From Mercurialis annua (lineage: Eukaryota > Streptophyta > Magnoliopsida > Malpighiales > Euphorbiaceae): a stretch of DNA of 64,000 nucleotides. Position numbers and translations under genes: made by a program. The first letter of the stretch is position 1. Every line of letters starts with the position of its first letter. The notes under the pieces were generated by a model that had not been told where the DNA came from, did no database searches, and saw nothing but the letters and a program-made list of their open reading frames with translations. The DNA lies in assembly GCF_937616625.2 (NCBI RefSeq), contig NC_065577.1:25929501-25993500 (forward strand), read 5' to 3'. This document shows, piece after piece, positions 10,140 through 23,000 of this stretch.

Positions 10140-12521
10140 ATTAATCGAAAACAAATACCTTTATATGCATCCAAATATTGAATCGTATGAAACCCTACGT
10201 ACTTTATGTTTCTTGTTTATTATGCTTTTCAACTCCATTCATTCCTTTTTCCGTTATTCACTTGTTATTATTCCAAATACCGAGATAGCTCGACAAAGTT
10301 AACTAAGGAGATACAGGTCCCGAGATAGCTCTACCGAGTTAACCTTCTATCTCGATTATTGTTCGTGTCTATCGTTCATCTAGTTTATTTTAATTGGTGT
10401 ACACATATTTCTATTGATGCCCAATAAATAGCCTGTTTCATTGGGTTATATATAAAGTTTCAAAACATTTAAATGCTATTTAAAGTATTTTTATAAAATA
10501 CTACAGTATTAATAATCGACTGTAGAATATAAACTCACTTCTTGCTATCCAATATTCTTGATCAATTTATATCGCCCGTCAAGCTCCCCGAGCTCCTTAT
10601 CCGCTAGTAGGTTGCCTTATAACATCTAGGACAATTACCAAATATATCTCGAGTGAGAATCTATTTGATAGATAATTTAAACTCGAGACTAATTTGCGCA
10701 CGTATAACTTATTGTGTTATCGCGTCTAACCTGGTACCTTTCTATTTACGCTTATCTCAATTAGTCTGACCCTTAAACAAACTTGACATTCCTAAAGTTA
10801 GGATTGTCGTCTACAATTTCCTTTCAGGACTAGAACCGGTATGAACACTCGAAGGTTTAGAAAACTAGCCCGTAAGTTAACAACTTGGGCTGTCCCAAAT
10901 TGCAGAATTGCTTACGCGCGACAAAACATTCTGCTCTGTTTGGATAGCTTAGACTCCGAATTAGCCAAAACTTTGATCTAGTCATATAGATAACATCTAT
11001 AAGTTTCGTACCAACAAATGGAACTTAATTTGGAGTTATATAATTTGAGATATTACCCTCGCAATATGGCTGTTTTACATCTCCATTTTATGAAAAAACG
11101 TCTAACTAAGTTGTGTTGACTCGTAACTCATAGCATGTCGAGACCTAAAGCCTAACGCAATCACACTTTCATTTTAACATATTGCATCCTTCTTAGGCAA
11201 ACTTAGACACTTTCATTCCAAGGTTTAAGCATAATCAAAAACATTTGCACATGAATTCATCTCTAGGGACGAACGTTTCATGCATTCTCCAAACAACATT
11301 ATTCACTCAATTCAACTTATTCAGCTCTTACACCTTCACATCTATGCCTAATCAACATCAACACATTTTGATCATGCTTCTACGGCTATGGCTGCATGCT
11401 ATTAATGCCACTTCATATCCAAAATTTTCAATCAAACACAACACAATTCCATAACCAAAACATCAATCACAAAACCTTACTCTAAGCATGAAATTGCCAA
11501 ATACAAAGCCACAAAGCCTAGCCAATTCATCAATCCTAAAGCCCATAATTCTACAAATTACCTTAGCTTGAAGACACCCTATAGCCGAAGCATAATCACC
11601 AGGATTCATTATCCAAAAAGCTCACTCCAATCTTAAGAACACACTACATCAGCATAGAAAATCCCCAATCTTTAGCTTATGAACCCTAGAATTCCAATTC
11701 ACCAAATCATAAAAACAACCTTCAAAACCTTCAATAAAGAGTCTTACCTTAGTTACCTTGAAGAATTATGAAGATTTTCTTCAAAAATCTTGAGAATTGG
11801 TGAAGAAATGGTGAGGCTATGCCAAGGGGAGGGTTCGGCAATGGAGGGAGAGAAGAGCTTCCATATTTTTCTTTTCTTTTCTTTCTTTTGCTTTCTTATG
11901 ATTATGAGAGGAATATCTTAGTCAATCCCTTAATTAATAAGTAGATGAACTCATTTAGAGGGTCAAAAGTCCATTTTAACTCAAACGTTAAACTATCGTG
12001 CTTAACTCTCAAAATAACTTCCCGTCGTGCTTAATTCTCAAATCGATTTCTGGAAATCATTTCTTTCTATTTTTATTTATGATAATGGAAATGAATAAAA
12101 TTCATTCCCTTACTTAATAAGTTGTCGGCTAAAGGTCGACTTTAACTCAAAGTGGCTAAAAGTCCATTTTAGCTAGAAACGGCTAATTTTCACTTTAGCT
12201 TAATTATCCGTCGTGCTTATCTTTCGGAAATCCTTTTCCGATTAAATCTTAACAATATTTCAAGAAAGTTGTCGTGAGATTCATTTGCTCGGGACTTCCA
12301 GTTTTTTTATTATCAATTTTCTTAGATTTCACTTGAACCTGCTAATAATGCTTCAACGAATAGTAATTTCTACTTCAAATTATTATTTCGTGATCCGATT
12401 AATTCTCTTATTCCATCTAAACTTCATAAGTCAAGTTCCATTCCAGACCTACTTGACCTAAATTCCATAATTTAGGACACGTGGCACGATCTAACACTTT
12501 AAGTTTTTTTGGGTTATTACA
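10140..12521 (-). repeat. Y-type LTR, minus orientation
   Basis: The right end GGGTTATTACA at 12521 gives a minus-strand start TGTAATAACCC, shared with the LTR ending at 27150. Both also contain the phrase GGCACGATC close to that end. The array at 10281-10344 is the reverse complement of the ACTCGG units. No coding frame is recognisable. The left boundary is approximate. Confidence 0.55.
10281..10344 (-). repeat. ACTCGG-type tandem array
   Basis: Two units in reverse orientation (CGAGATAGCTCTACCGAGTT type) are separated by an AGGAGATACAGGTCC spacer. They correspond to the array at 4953-5111. Confidence 0.6.
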
Positions 12522-13687
12522 CCAAGTCTTTCATGCTTTAGTAAAACGTCAGTGAGCAGAGCGGGGTTCGGGGCCCGCTCGCCCAAGGATTATGGCTGAC
12601 TTCTCTATCTGGAAATGGTTTAAAAAATAGAGTCGCCACCTAGTTCGACTAGGAAATACCTTTTAACCGACTAGATAACCTTACTCGCCTCCGGTAAGAT
12701 TATCGTGCATCAGACCAAAGACTAGGGTTCGTGGACCTCCCCGAGACTCTTGTGCTTGTCTTATCTGTAACCGGCTATATTTACTGGACATATTTGTTTA
12801 TTAAGTCATATCAACAATATATGCAGTTCATAGGATACGAAAGCTCTAAATAAACAAATATGAAAGCAGTAAACATGTTTGACCCGCGTATGACTCGATG
12901 TGGACTAGCATTTGAGGCAAGTAGCAGCTACTCCTAAACATACATCTAACCTTAGAGGTTCCTAGCAAATAGCATAAGTCTAGCTGGTCTGGGTTGATTA
13001 CATGCACAAAGCCTAAACCGGATGTATAAGTATGATTGATTGATTTTATTAGGTGTCTTGAAAATCCTATACAACCATTACTACTTTTTTATATTGGTCT
13101 TACGATGTCTATGTGATGGGATTGAATTGCATTAACGGGCCATTTTTAACTGATTAGTCCTTTATCCGGTTATCATTTGATTTGGATTGCTTTTAGAAAG
13201 CAGTAAATAGTGTTGGTATACTCAAGCGGCAGTTGGATATACATACAAGGTCAGGAATACTTTTTATCCTCGTTGACTTTGACTGCCTGGAACTCGCCCG
13301 GGTCTTGACCATCGGTCTGGTCCAAACAGACTCTCTGTCAGATCATGAGAGTTGTGCATCTCGTCGATTCGGCTCTACTGGTTTGATCCGGAGTCGATTC
13401 CAAGTTTGGGTTACTCTGGAATCGGCTCTGGAAGTTGCTGTTTGCATGTCCTTGGGCTCGCAGGCCCGGTTTATACACTATGTTACATATTTGGATTTTT
13501 GGGTCCGTTTTACATCGGGTCTCGCCCGATAAAATACAAAATATGAAATTACAGGAAATCATATACATTTGGGTTCAAACTAGGCCTGATTTGGAGTCTA
13601 GATGAGACCGAAAACGCGTTTTTAAGTTCGGATCACATCTGATAGGATCTGGAAGCAAATCTAGAGAGCTGACGAGCGAAGAACACG

Positions 13688-13780
13688 GCGCTAGCTTAAG
13701 CTGCTGGCGCCAGCAGGATAGGGTGGCTGCGCCGCCGGTTTGTTTTAGCCGCACCGCCGATTACAGTGGCGGCTGCGTGG
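13688..13780. repeat. ~22-bp GC-rich palindromic array in X solo LTR
   Basis: About four units are built on palindromes, including GCTGCTGGCGCCAGCAG and GGCTGCGCCGCCGG, each followed by 7-9 variable bases. They sit at the same LTR position as 57850-57930. Confidence 0.7.
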
Positions 13781-14501
13781 CTTTTTGACAGAAGTTTCTG
13801 GGATTTTGTTTTGCTTCCTTCTCACTCGTTCAAGTCCGTTCCTCATGCAAAAATAGTTAAAACCGCATAAAATAGAACAAGGAATCCACATATGGCATAA
13901 GCAGAGTGTTTAAAGCTCATTTAAAAAAATAAAACATTCTGGGCAGCAAGTACGAAAATTGAGTATATTTGAGCTAAAATCATCTAGAAAATCATCTAGA
14001 AACATGCATTCTAAGAGCTCTACATTAACTGATTTTGTATATTTGAGCATAAACATGATTAATTACAGAAAATTAACAAGTCTATCATCGGATTTCATGG
14101 AAATTTATTGAAAGCATCGAATTAATTAACATAGCATTATTGATGGAAAATAAGCAATTATAAGCTAAACATGCATCCTAAGCACAATCAGAGCAATTAT
14201 GGCAGTTATACATGTAAATTTATGGCAAAATCAAAAGAACAATATTGAGGGTCCTCAAAATTACCGGTCTGAGTCCTTGGCTCGTTTGCTGGCGAAGTGG
14301 ATGCAGACTCCAGCTTTGAATCCGTGCGGTTGTTGCATTCTTAGAGAATTAACACATATCAGTGTTTTTAAGACTGTATTGAATCGAATCTTTGTGTGTG
14401 TAGTGTAAAATTTGGGTTTGTTATTCTAGGGTTGTGGCCAAATTTTGCTTCTTATTTTCAAGTGTTTGTGTGCCACCTATAGCCAGACTGGCTTAAGGTT
14501 G

Positions 14502-14509
14502 TATTTATA
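14502..14509 (-). promoter_or_regulatory. X LTR TATA box
   Basis: The minus strand reads TATAAATA about 535 nt from the LTR start at 15043, matching its spacing in the 56701-59177 copy. Confidence 0.5.
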
Positions 14510-15048
14510 GGGTTTAAATAGGACTAGGGTTAGCATAAGTGCATTTACAGGTTCGTCCTAGTTAGAGTTTGGTTAGGGGTTGAAGAAGTGTTAAGTGATA
14601 AGTCTAGATGTATTTAGAATTAGGTTTTAATTAATTAATTAGGATTTTAATTCTAATTTTCGGATTTATACTTGCTAGCTAATTAAAAAGGTGATAGAAG
14701 TCTATTTTGGTGCCTAAAAGTGTCAAGAAAGGCTACTAAAGTCCTATGGGTTTGGTTATGGTCAATTCCAGTCCGTAAAACTTGCATATTGGCCCATAAA
14801 CTTCTATGAAATTCCAATTAGTCCAATTTTTGCACTTAGATTACGATCTCTTTGGATTTTCATGGGCTATTTATGCCTAATTGCGTTTTAACCATCCAAG
14901 ATTACAGCTGTGCACAGATTACGCCTGCTTAGATTCCAGCAAGCAAATCGAAAGCTCGTCACCGGACAAATTTCTCTGGATATCATCATGGGACGCTTCA
15001 ATTCCTTATCACTTTTTACCTGTCCGAAAAATAGGTGTCTACAACGTC

Positions 15049-15402
15049 CATATCTCCCAGCTGCACTGTCAGATGGAGCCCACCTTCGGATAAGTTGTTC
15101 CTATGAAGATTATCGTTCATTCGACTATTCGGATAGTCGTTTTGACCATTTTTTGGGTCAAGCAGACCTGTGAACTGGTGCTGCTGGGTACAACCGACCC
15201 TAGGTCTAGTTCACTTATTTTTTGGGTGGTAGTGAGCAAACCTGTTCTACAACCGGTTCTGTTGGGCAGAACCGGCCATAGAACGGTTTAGTTCGTTTTG
15301 GAGGCCTTAAATAGACTTTACTCGACCTAAACAGCCCTCATTCATTTTCTAAACCCTAAACTTATTTTTAAATTGTTTTCCAGCCGTTTTCCTCTAAATG
15401 CT
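15049..15402 (+). repeat. Y-type LTR promoter fragment
   Basis: A plus-strand U3 piece. A repeat island with ACAACCGGTTCTGTTGGGC, CAGAACCGGCC and AGAACGG (15175-15290) is followed by TTAAATAG at 15307-15314 and a TAAACCCTAAAC stretch like that after the TATA box in the 36029 LTR. It is cut at 15403 by a minus-orientation Y LTR. Confidence 0.5.
15175..15290 (+). repeat. Copy-specific short-repeat island upstream of TATA
   Basis: The repeated core ACCGGTTCTG / GAACCGGCC / GAACGG occurs in both orientations, ending 17 nt before the TATA-like TTAAATAG. It is one of eight such islands in Y LTRs. Confidence 0.5.
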
Positions 15403-16350
15403 TATCACGACCCGATTTCACGAGCCGAGACTGGCGTTAGGGAATTGGAATGGTAGTTCCGAAACTCGTAGCAAACCTAAAATTCAATAAAAAAAATTTG
15501 CATATAACAATCATATACTTACCTTACAAACTGAAGTATTTATACAAACGTACATTTATATACACTAGTAAAACATTACAACTTGCTCGGGCCTATCGTT
15601 TCCGTATTTCGTACGTACTAGCACAACATATACTACTAGTATTCAAGGCCACATATCGGGTATCTACCTCCGTGGAGAAAAATACAATAATCGTATCCAA
15701 ATAAACATATACATAATGACAACAACTATAAACTATATGAAAACATGTTGCTCTGCTAGGCCACGACACTGGTCAGACATTACACTATTGCAGAAACTAC
15801 GGAAGTCGGGACTATACATTGCACAATCGAATACCAGTCAAAAGATGGACCTCTAGCCAAGTCCAGAGTCTAGACACTTGAAAAACATTTAAATCAACGG
15901 GGTCAGCTTTAAGTTGAGTGAGATATACGTTACTTTACATATTATAAAAGTAAGCATCGCATTATAAAACATTTTACACACATACAATCAAATCAATTAC
16001 AAACATTTCATTTAAACAAGTATTTGATTCGATCAGAATCTTAATCTTGGACAATTCTTAACCTAGGCATCTTCCTAGACTTATCGAGTATACTAATTTC
16101 TCATGTCCTTTTTGGTAAGGTCCCGGGATAGTTCGACCAAGTTCAGCCTATACCAAGTGATACATCTCCGGTATAATTCCACCGAGTTCAAATCGTATCA
16201 CACTCAAATCTATTTGATTCAAGGTGAGTCCCGAGATAATTCCACCGAGTTCAACTCCCTAGACATAAGTTCGAGATAGTTCCACCGAGTTCAACCTCGT
16301 GTCTATCACGATATAATTTAGTCTATTTTGATCTATTTATGTCATCTAAT
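15403..16350 (-). repeat. Y-type LTR fragment, minus orientation, 3' end
   Basis: It begins (left) TATCACGACCCGATTTC, a one-base variant of TGTCACGACCC, followed by the GAGACTGGCG, TTCCGAAACTCGTAGCAA block common to the family. It includes a reverse-orientation tandem array at 16121-16296 and is truncated at 16351 by the next Y LTR. No gene. Confidence 0.6.
16121..16296 (-). repeat. ACTCGG-type tandem array
   Basis: Four units of the form GAGATAATTCCACCGAGTTC separated by variable spacers. It is the reverse complement of the arrays at 4953 and 47265. Confidence 0.65.
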
Positions 16351-17649
16351 TGTCAAGACCCAAAATCACAAGCCGCGACCGGCGCTAGGGAATGAAAATG
16401 GAAATTCCAAAACCCGTAGCAAGCCTTTAAAGTACGTATAATTTTTTTGCAAAATAATTCATAATCAATCACAAAACCTTTTTCATACAGAAAAGGATTT
16501 CATAAAAGCTTTGCAAAGCTTGACGTATACAAACGTGTTTTCAAAACCAATACAAACGGTCTTTTGGAAACCAGGGTCTTACAAAACGATACCTCATCTC
16601 AAGCACTACCTTGTTTCAGCTCATATATATTCTAATCATAACTAATTTCATTCGTAGGTAATTGGTAATGAAATCAAACGGTTAGAAACATAGTTTTATA
16701 AACTATGTACGTACTGTTAGTGATATGCACTAGGTCAATCATGTTTGACCATGTTTTGACTTTATCATTTTGTTATTTATTTGCAGTTTTTATCATTTTA
16801 TATTAATGATTAAAATACTTGAATGGTTAATTCTTTCTAAGGTCATCAAGTATGTGACTTGATAGTAGAACCCTTAGGTTTAATAAAAGAATTATATACC
16901 ATCTATCCCTAGTCTTAATAGAACATTGAGACTAGTATGATGTTGACTGATGATTATGTTTTACTAATCATGTATATGAGATAGTAAGTCAAATCATAGG
17001 TGCTATTTGAGAAATAAGGCACTGGATGACCCACTGTGAGAATACTACATAGATCACTGTCATAAGTAATTCTCATTACAGTTCTATTAGTATAATCCTT
17101 TGACCTTAAAATCATCATGGATTTCTACATAGCTATTTCATATTTTGATACAGTCTTACATTATCTTTAACAGGATAATGGAATAGATTGTCATTGGATA
17201 TGAAAGTAACTATGTGAGAAATGTGAGTGACTGAGAAGGAATTTGTCCCTCATTTATTTGAGTAAGATATCTAGGGGGCCCTTGAAGAAGATAAACTGAA
17301 GGAAATGCATGGCCATGCTAAATGAATTGATAAAGAGTTATCATTTTCATTCTACTTAAAGTCAAGAAACTAATGATTGAATATTATAAGGATGACAGGA
17401 CTATGCCTTATATTCAATCTGGATATCGAGAGACAAAGGGATTAAAATATTATTGTAAATAGTTAAATTAGATTGTCGATATTCGTATAACTTGGGTAGT
17501 CATAATGTCTTGCTAGAGGCCACTTATGACTTCTGGGCTGAAATAGGGATTTCGAGCCTACTGCCAACGTTATATGAATCTACAGGGTCGCACACTAAGA
17601 ACATGCCCAAAACAGTTATGGGTTGTACAAGCCCAATGTGATTAAGTGA

Positions 17650-17653
<4 letters not shown>

Positions 17654-17680
<27 letters not shown>

Positions 17681-17685
17681 ATTCG

Positions 17686-17731
<46 letters not shown>
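17654..17731. repeat. (TA)n microsatellite in copia 5' LTR
   Basis: Two TA runs (17654-17681 and 17689-17731) are separated by ATTCGTA. The 3' LTR has a differently sized counterpart at 24036-24150. Confidence 0.9.
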
Positions 17732-17735
<4 letters not shown>

Positions 17736-17909
17736 TCGAAATTTAAGGATAAGTGTTTTCCTTAATTTATTATTTTTGGAAGATAATAAATTTAGCAATT
17801 AATATATATGGATGATTATCAAAAAGGAGTTTTTGATAAACATAAACTTGTAGAATTGCAATGAGATTGAAATTCGAATTTGTCTCAAACCCTAGTGTTG
17901 TTGTATCAC

Positions 17910-17917
17910 TATAAATA
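17910..17917 (+). promoter_or_regulatory. Copia LTR TATA box
   Basis: CACTATAAATACAC in the 5' LTR, duplicated at 24255-24262 in the 3' LTR. It is the expected U3 promoter, giving an R-U5 of roughly 320 nt. Confidence 0.6.
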
Positions 17918-18266
17918 CACATAAAGCAATTGGTTTGAGAATCACGAAATTCATTATTCACTAAATCACTAAAAATTCGAAATTGCTTGTGAAGCAAAAG
18001 TGCTAGCACACAAGCACTAGTTTTGGCTAAGGTCTGTTCGTGTAGATACTCGTAGAGGATGCATTCTTTTCGAGGCATTTCTGATCCGAGGCCAGGTATC
18101 ACCAAAGTGAACCACCTCCTTCCTTCCTACATTACTGTTGAATTCGACATACAAGTAAGTATTAATTATGTAGTTAATCTATTTATTCGAATTACATGGA
18201 TCTTGGTTTGGGTTTTAGATAAATTTTTGAAATTCCGCTGCGTTATGAACCTAGAAAACCCAACAG

Positions 18267-18280
18267 TGGTATCAGACTAG
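18267..18280 (+). other. Primer-binding site (initiator-Met type)
   Basis: TGGTATCAGA one base after the 5' LTR matches the canonical TGGTATCAGAGC for its first ten bases, then diverges. Confidence 0.85.
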
Positions 18281-18394
18281 TGGGACCACCGCCTGGGGCT
18301 CTGCCCCGGGACCTCGCCAGGGGCGCTAACCCTTGGACCCCGCTCGGGGCGCTGCCCCCAGACCCCGCCAAGGGGCCGCGCCCCTTGGACCCCG
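18281..18394 (+). repeat. GC-rich repetitive leader of copia element
   Basis: This segment is strikingly GC-rich in an AT-rich element. It consists of repeated GGGGCGCTGCCCC and TTGGACCCCGCT motifs in direct and inverted form, able to form several stem-loops in the genomic RNA leader between PBS and gag. Confidence 0.75.
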
Positions 18395-19116
18395 CTAATA
18401 CACCCCATTAAGGACCGTTATCCTTTTAAGCCGGCGTGTTTTTGTAATGTATTTTATTTACTTTAAATGATAATTATTAAATATGATATAAATTATCATG
18501 AATAACATATTTATGTGATTGTTGTTAAATATGATTTAAAATAGTGAAATAATATGTTTTAAATGTTTATCTTATTGGTTATATGCTTTGCATGATTATT
18601 TTATATGTGATAAGATAGGATAACTAAATCGGATAAATAACAAACCCTTATTTAATATTAAGTCTTCAATATACCTCCCATTGTAATAACACTTATCAAG
18701 ACTTAGATTGCTATGTATAGGCTATGCCAAAGCATGATGTATAAAGTCATCTAAGTAAGATAAGTTGGATAAAGTGATATCCATATGTTTGATTTGGTTA
18801 GACTTAACTAGGTTATCAAAATAGTTTTGAACCTAGGGTATAAGATAGAATATCAAGATTACATGTGATGTTAATATTCTATGTTCAAGAATTGCATGAG
18901 ATGTAATGTGTAAAGTGTTACCTACCTAAATAAACCACACTTAAAGTGATAAGCCAAAGCTTACTTAAAGTAGGGTGAAATATGGATCTTGTCCCACTAT
19001 TATTTTTCAATTGTTGAAATTATTTTTAAGGGTTTTTATATGAATTATGGATATATGTTGTGGGAATTTTATTGTGTCTTTTATTAAATGCTACTTGTAT
19101 ATTTATTGCTGTAGAG
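18395..19116 (+). other. Copia 5' untranslated leader, no gene
   Basis: AT-rich leader between the GC-rich repeat and gag. No frame with a domain was seen. An in-frame ATG at 19060 would add 19 residues (MGILLCLLLN...), but MATNITHTL at 19117 is the likelier Gag start. Confidence 0.5.
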
Positions 19117-20019
19117 ATGGCTACAAACATTACACATACTTTATCAGTGCGATCAATCCTTGAGAAGGATAAGCTCAATGGTACTAACTTTCTGGACTGG
19201 TACAGAAATCTAAGAATTGTTCTTAGTCAAGAAAGAAAGGAATATATCCTTGATCAACCCCTCCCTGAGGAACCAGCTCCTGCTGCTACTAGAGCTCAAA
19301 GGGATGCTTATACGAAGAATCTCAATGACTCTACTGATGTCACTTGCATTATGCTTGGATGCATGGAGATTGAACTCCAAAAGCAAATGATGGAATTGGA
19401 TGCGAACACCATGATTACTGATCTCATGGAAATGTTCCAAGAGAGAGCAAGAATTGAAAGGTTCAATACCATCAAGGATTTGCTTTCTTGCAAGTTGACT
19501 ACTAGCGGCTCAGTTAGTCCTCATGTTTTGAAGATGAAGGGTCATCTTGAACATTTGGACAGGCCCGGTCTCCCAATTGCCCAAGAGTTGGCTACAAACA
19601 TTGTTCTCCAATCTTTGCCTGAGGCTTATGATGGTTTCATCATGAACTTCAATATGCATAATATGGAGAAGACCATCACAGAGTTGCATGAGATGCTTCA
19701 AACTGCTGAAAAGAACATCAAGAATGAGATTAAGGATGTTCTTATGGTCATCAAGGGAAAGGGTATGAAAAGGTCTGGTAAGGGCAAGGGAAAGGCTTTC
19801 AAGAAGTCTAAACCCAAGTCCAAGCCCAAGACCAAGGATGAATTCAAAGCAAAACCGCCAAAGGAAGGAACTTGCTTTTTCTGCAAGGAACCTGGACATT
19901 GGAAAAGGAATTGCAAGAAATATCTGGATGATCTGAAGAAGAACAAGGGTAGTGAGACTACCACTTCAGGTATTCATGTTATAGAAATTTATCTTTCTAC
20001 ATCTGATTCATGGGTATAA
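19117..20019 (+). CDS. gag: Copia Gag polyprotein part, intact frame of 300 aa
   Basis: Gag forms the virus-like particle. From MATNITHTL the frame is open for 300 codons. The N-terminal LNGTNFLDWYRNLRIVL segment is typical of copia Gag, followed by a helical core (about residues 60-215) and a lysine-rich stretch. The CCHC zinc knuckle CFFCKEPGHWKRNC lies at about residues 253-266 (19873-19914). The frame ends WV-TAA at 20017-20019, directly before the protease motif DTGSGSHIC in the same frame. Elsewhere this is one continuous gag-pol frame with a hydrophobic residue at that point, so the TAA is probably a point mutation. A functional gag-only stop is possible but less likely. Confidence 0.85.
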   Translation: MATNITHTLSVRSILEKDKLNGTNFLDWYRNLRIVLSQERKEYILDQPLPEEPAPAATRAQRDAYTKNLNDSTDVTCIMLGCMEIELQKQMMELDANTMITDLMEMFQERARIERFNTIKDLLSCKLTTSGSVSPHVLKMKGHLEHLDRPGLPIAQELATNIVLQSLPEAYDGFIMNFNMHNMEKTITELHEMLQTAEKNIKNEIKDVLMVIKGKGMKRSGKGKGKAFKKSKPKSKPKTKDEFKAKPPKEGTCFFCKEPGHWKRNCKKYLDDLKKNKGSETTTSGIHVIEIYLSTSDSWV

Positions 20020-23000
20020 GATACTGGATCTGGATCTCACATTTGTACTAATGTGCAGGGTCTCAAAAGGAGTAGAAGTTTGACAAAAGGCGAAGTGGAC
20101 CTACGAGTTGGAAATGGAGCAAGAGTTGCTGCTTTAGCTGTAGGGACTTATGAGTTATCTTTTCCTAGTGGACTTATTTTATCTTTGAACAATTGTTATT
20201 ATGTACCTACCATGTGTAGGAATATTATTTCTGTTTCTTGTTTGGACAAGGATGGTTTTGAATTTATTATTAGGAATAATAAATGCAGTATTTCGCATAA
20301 TAACATTCTTTATGGATATGCTCCACGCAGTAGTGGTCTTTATATTTTAAATGTTAAAGACACTAATGAAAAATCATTATATAACATCAATGCTAAGAAG
20401 TTTAAGTCAAATGATTTAAACTCTACTTATCTCTGGCATTGTCGTTTAGGCCATATAAATCAGAAACGCATATCAAAACTTCAAAGAGATGGACTTTTGA
20501 CTTCATTTGATTATGAATCATTTGAAACATATGAATCTTGTCTAGTGGGCAAAATGACAAAAACACCTTTTATTGGACAAGGTGAAAGAGCTAAAAACTT
20601 ATTGGGCCTTATACATACAGATGTATGTGGCCCATTAAGTACAAATGCTAGAGGTGGATTTCAGTACTTCATTACTTTTACTGATGATCTCAGTAGATAT
20701 GGTTATGTTTATCTGAAGAAACATAAATCTGAATCTTTTGAAAAGTTCAAAATATTAAGAATGAAGTACAAAATCAACTTGGTAAAAATATTAAAACACT
20801 AAGATCTGATCGAGGTGGTGAATATTTAAGCCAAGAATTTCTAGATCATCTGAGAGATTGTGGGATCGTTTCTCAATTGACTCCACCTGGAACACCACAA
20901 TGGAATGGTGTGTCTGAACGGAGAAATCGAACTCTATTGGATATGGTTCGATCAATGATGTGTCAAACTGATCTTCCAATCTCATTTTGGGGTTATGCTT
21001 TAGAAACCGCTGCATTCATTTTGAATAGAGTTCCATCAAAGGCAGTTGAAAAGACGCCATATGAGATATGGACTGGAAAAACTACTAGTTTGTCTTTTCT
21101 TAAAATTTGGGGATGTCAAGCTTATGTGAAGCGACTAATTTCAGATAAATTAGCACCCAAATCTGACAAATGCCTTTTTGTAGGATATCCTAAAGAAACT
21201 TAAGGATATTACTTCTACAATGCTTATGAGAACAAAGTGTTTGTTGCTAGAAATGGTGTCTTTTTTGAAAGAGAATTTATTTCCAAAGGAACCAGTGGGA
21301 GTACAGTACAACTTGAAGAAATTCAAGAACCACAAAGTAGCATTGTACCAAGTATGGAACCTCAAAAGAATCAACAAGCAATTGCTGAACCAGTACAAGT
21401 ACCACAAGGCCAAAGGAGGTCTGATAGGACACGTCATAATCCTATGAGATATGGATTTCTCATTACTGAGAATAATGATATGATGATTGTGGATCAAGAA
21501 GAACCCACATCCTATCAAGAGGCCATAAATAGTCCTGACTCTGAAAAATGGCTCGAAGCCATGAGATCTGAAATGCAATCCATGTATGATAATCAAGTTT
21601 GGACCTTGATTGACCCAACGGATGGTGTAAAAACCATTGGGTGCAAATGGGTCTTCAAAATGAAGACTGACATGGATGGCAATATGCATACCTATAAAGC
21701 AAGACTAGTTGCAAAAGGTTTCAGACAAATACATGGTATAGACTATGATGAAACCTTTTCACCAGTTGTTATGCTCAAATCCATTCGAATTCTCCTTGCC
21801 ATAGCTGAATATTATGACTATGAGATATGGCAAATGGATGTCAAAACATCATTTCTTAATGGAAACTTACTTGAGGATGTGTACATGACACAACCTAAGG
21901 GTTTTGCCAGTCCAGAGAATTCTGGAAAGGTTTGCAAGCTTCAAAAATCCATTTATGGATTAAAGCAAGCTTCTCGGAGTTGGAATCTTCGTTTTGATGA
22001 AGCAATCAAAGAGTTTGGATTCATCAAGAATGAAGATGAACCTTGTGTGTACAAGAAGGTTAGTGGGAGCGCGATTGTTTTCTTAGTGCTTTATGTTGAT
22101 GACATACTACTCATTGGAAACGACATTCCCATACTGCAGTATGTTAAATCATGGTTAGGGAAGTGTTTTTCAATGAAAGATTTGGGCGATGCTTCTTATA
22201 TATTAGGCATCAAGATCTATAGAGATAGATCTAGAAGACTCATTGGCCTAAGTCAAAGCACTTATGTTGATAAGGTATTAAACAGGTTTAGTATGCAAGA
22301 CTCCAAGAGAGGATTCTTGCCAATGTCACATGGCATCAGTCTCAGCAAGACTCAGTGTCCTAAGACACAGGATGAGCCAGACCGCATGAGTAAGATTCCA
22401 TATGCTTATGCTATTGGATCTATCATGTATGCAATGTTGTGCCCTCGACCTGATGTCTCGTATGCTTTTAGTACAACGAGCAGATACCAGTCAAATCCAG
22501 GTGAAAGTCACTGGACAGCAGTTAAGATCATCCTTAAGTACTTGAGAAGAACCAATGATGCATTTTCGCTATATGGTGGTCAGGAAGATGAGCTGTTTGT
22601 AAAAGGTTACAAAGACGCTAGCTTCCAAACTGACATTGATGATTATAAATCACAGTCAGGATATGTGTTTTGTTTGAATGAAGGTGCTTTCAGTTGGAAG
22701 AGCTCGAAGTAGGACACAGTTGCTGATTCTACAACAGAAGCTGAGTATATAGCTGCTTCAGACGCAGCTAAGGAGGCTGTTTGGATCAAAAAGTTCATAA
22801 CTGGATTAGGAGTTGTTCCTAGTATATCCGATCCAGTGAACTTGTTATGTGATAACAATGGGGCCATAGCACAAGCAAAGGAGCCCAGATCACATCAGCG
22901 ATCCAAACACATACTTAGACGTTATCATCTCATTCGAGAAATCATTGAGAGAGGAGACGTGAAGATATGCAGAGTTTCGACAAATGATAATGTTGCTGAT

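Larger units (their letters stand above)
12551..15043 (-). mobile_element. X-family solo LTR with 5-bp TSD
   Basis: This 2493-bp LTR (minus orientation, from TGTAGACACCTATTTTTCGG at 15043) has no PBS or PPT at either end. It is flanked by ACGTC at 12546-12550 and ACGTC at 15044-15048, a perfect 5-bp TSD. It is therefore a solo LTR left by LTR-LTR recombination. The 3' terminus reads CTCACT instead of the CTCACA seen in the 56701 copy. A TATAAATA box lies at 14509-14502. Confidence 0.9.
16715..18265 (+). repeat. Copia 5' LTR
   Basis: 1551 bp, TGTTAGTGATATGCAC to AAAACCCAACA. It contains a long TA microsatellite (17654-17731) and a TATAAATA box at 17910-17917. Compared with the 3' LTR it has about 75 extra bp at about 17756-17834. 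Confidence 0.95.

Noticed and set aside
21150..21689. 179-codon minus-strand frame inside the copia element
   Set aside because: Antisense shadow of copia integrase/RT coding sequence.
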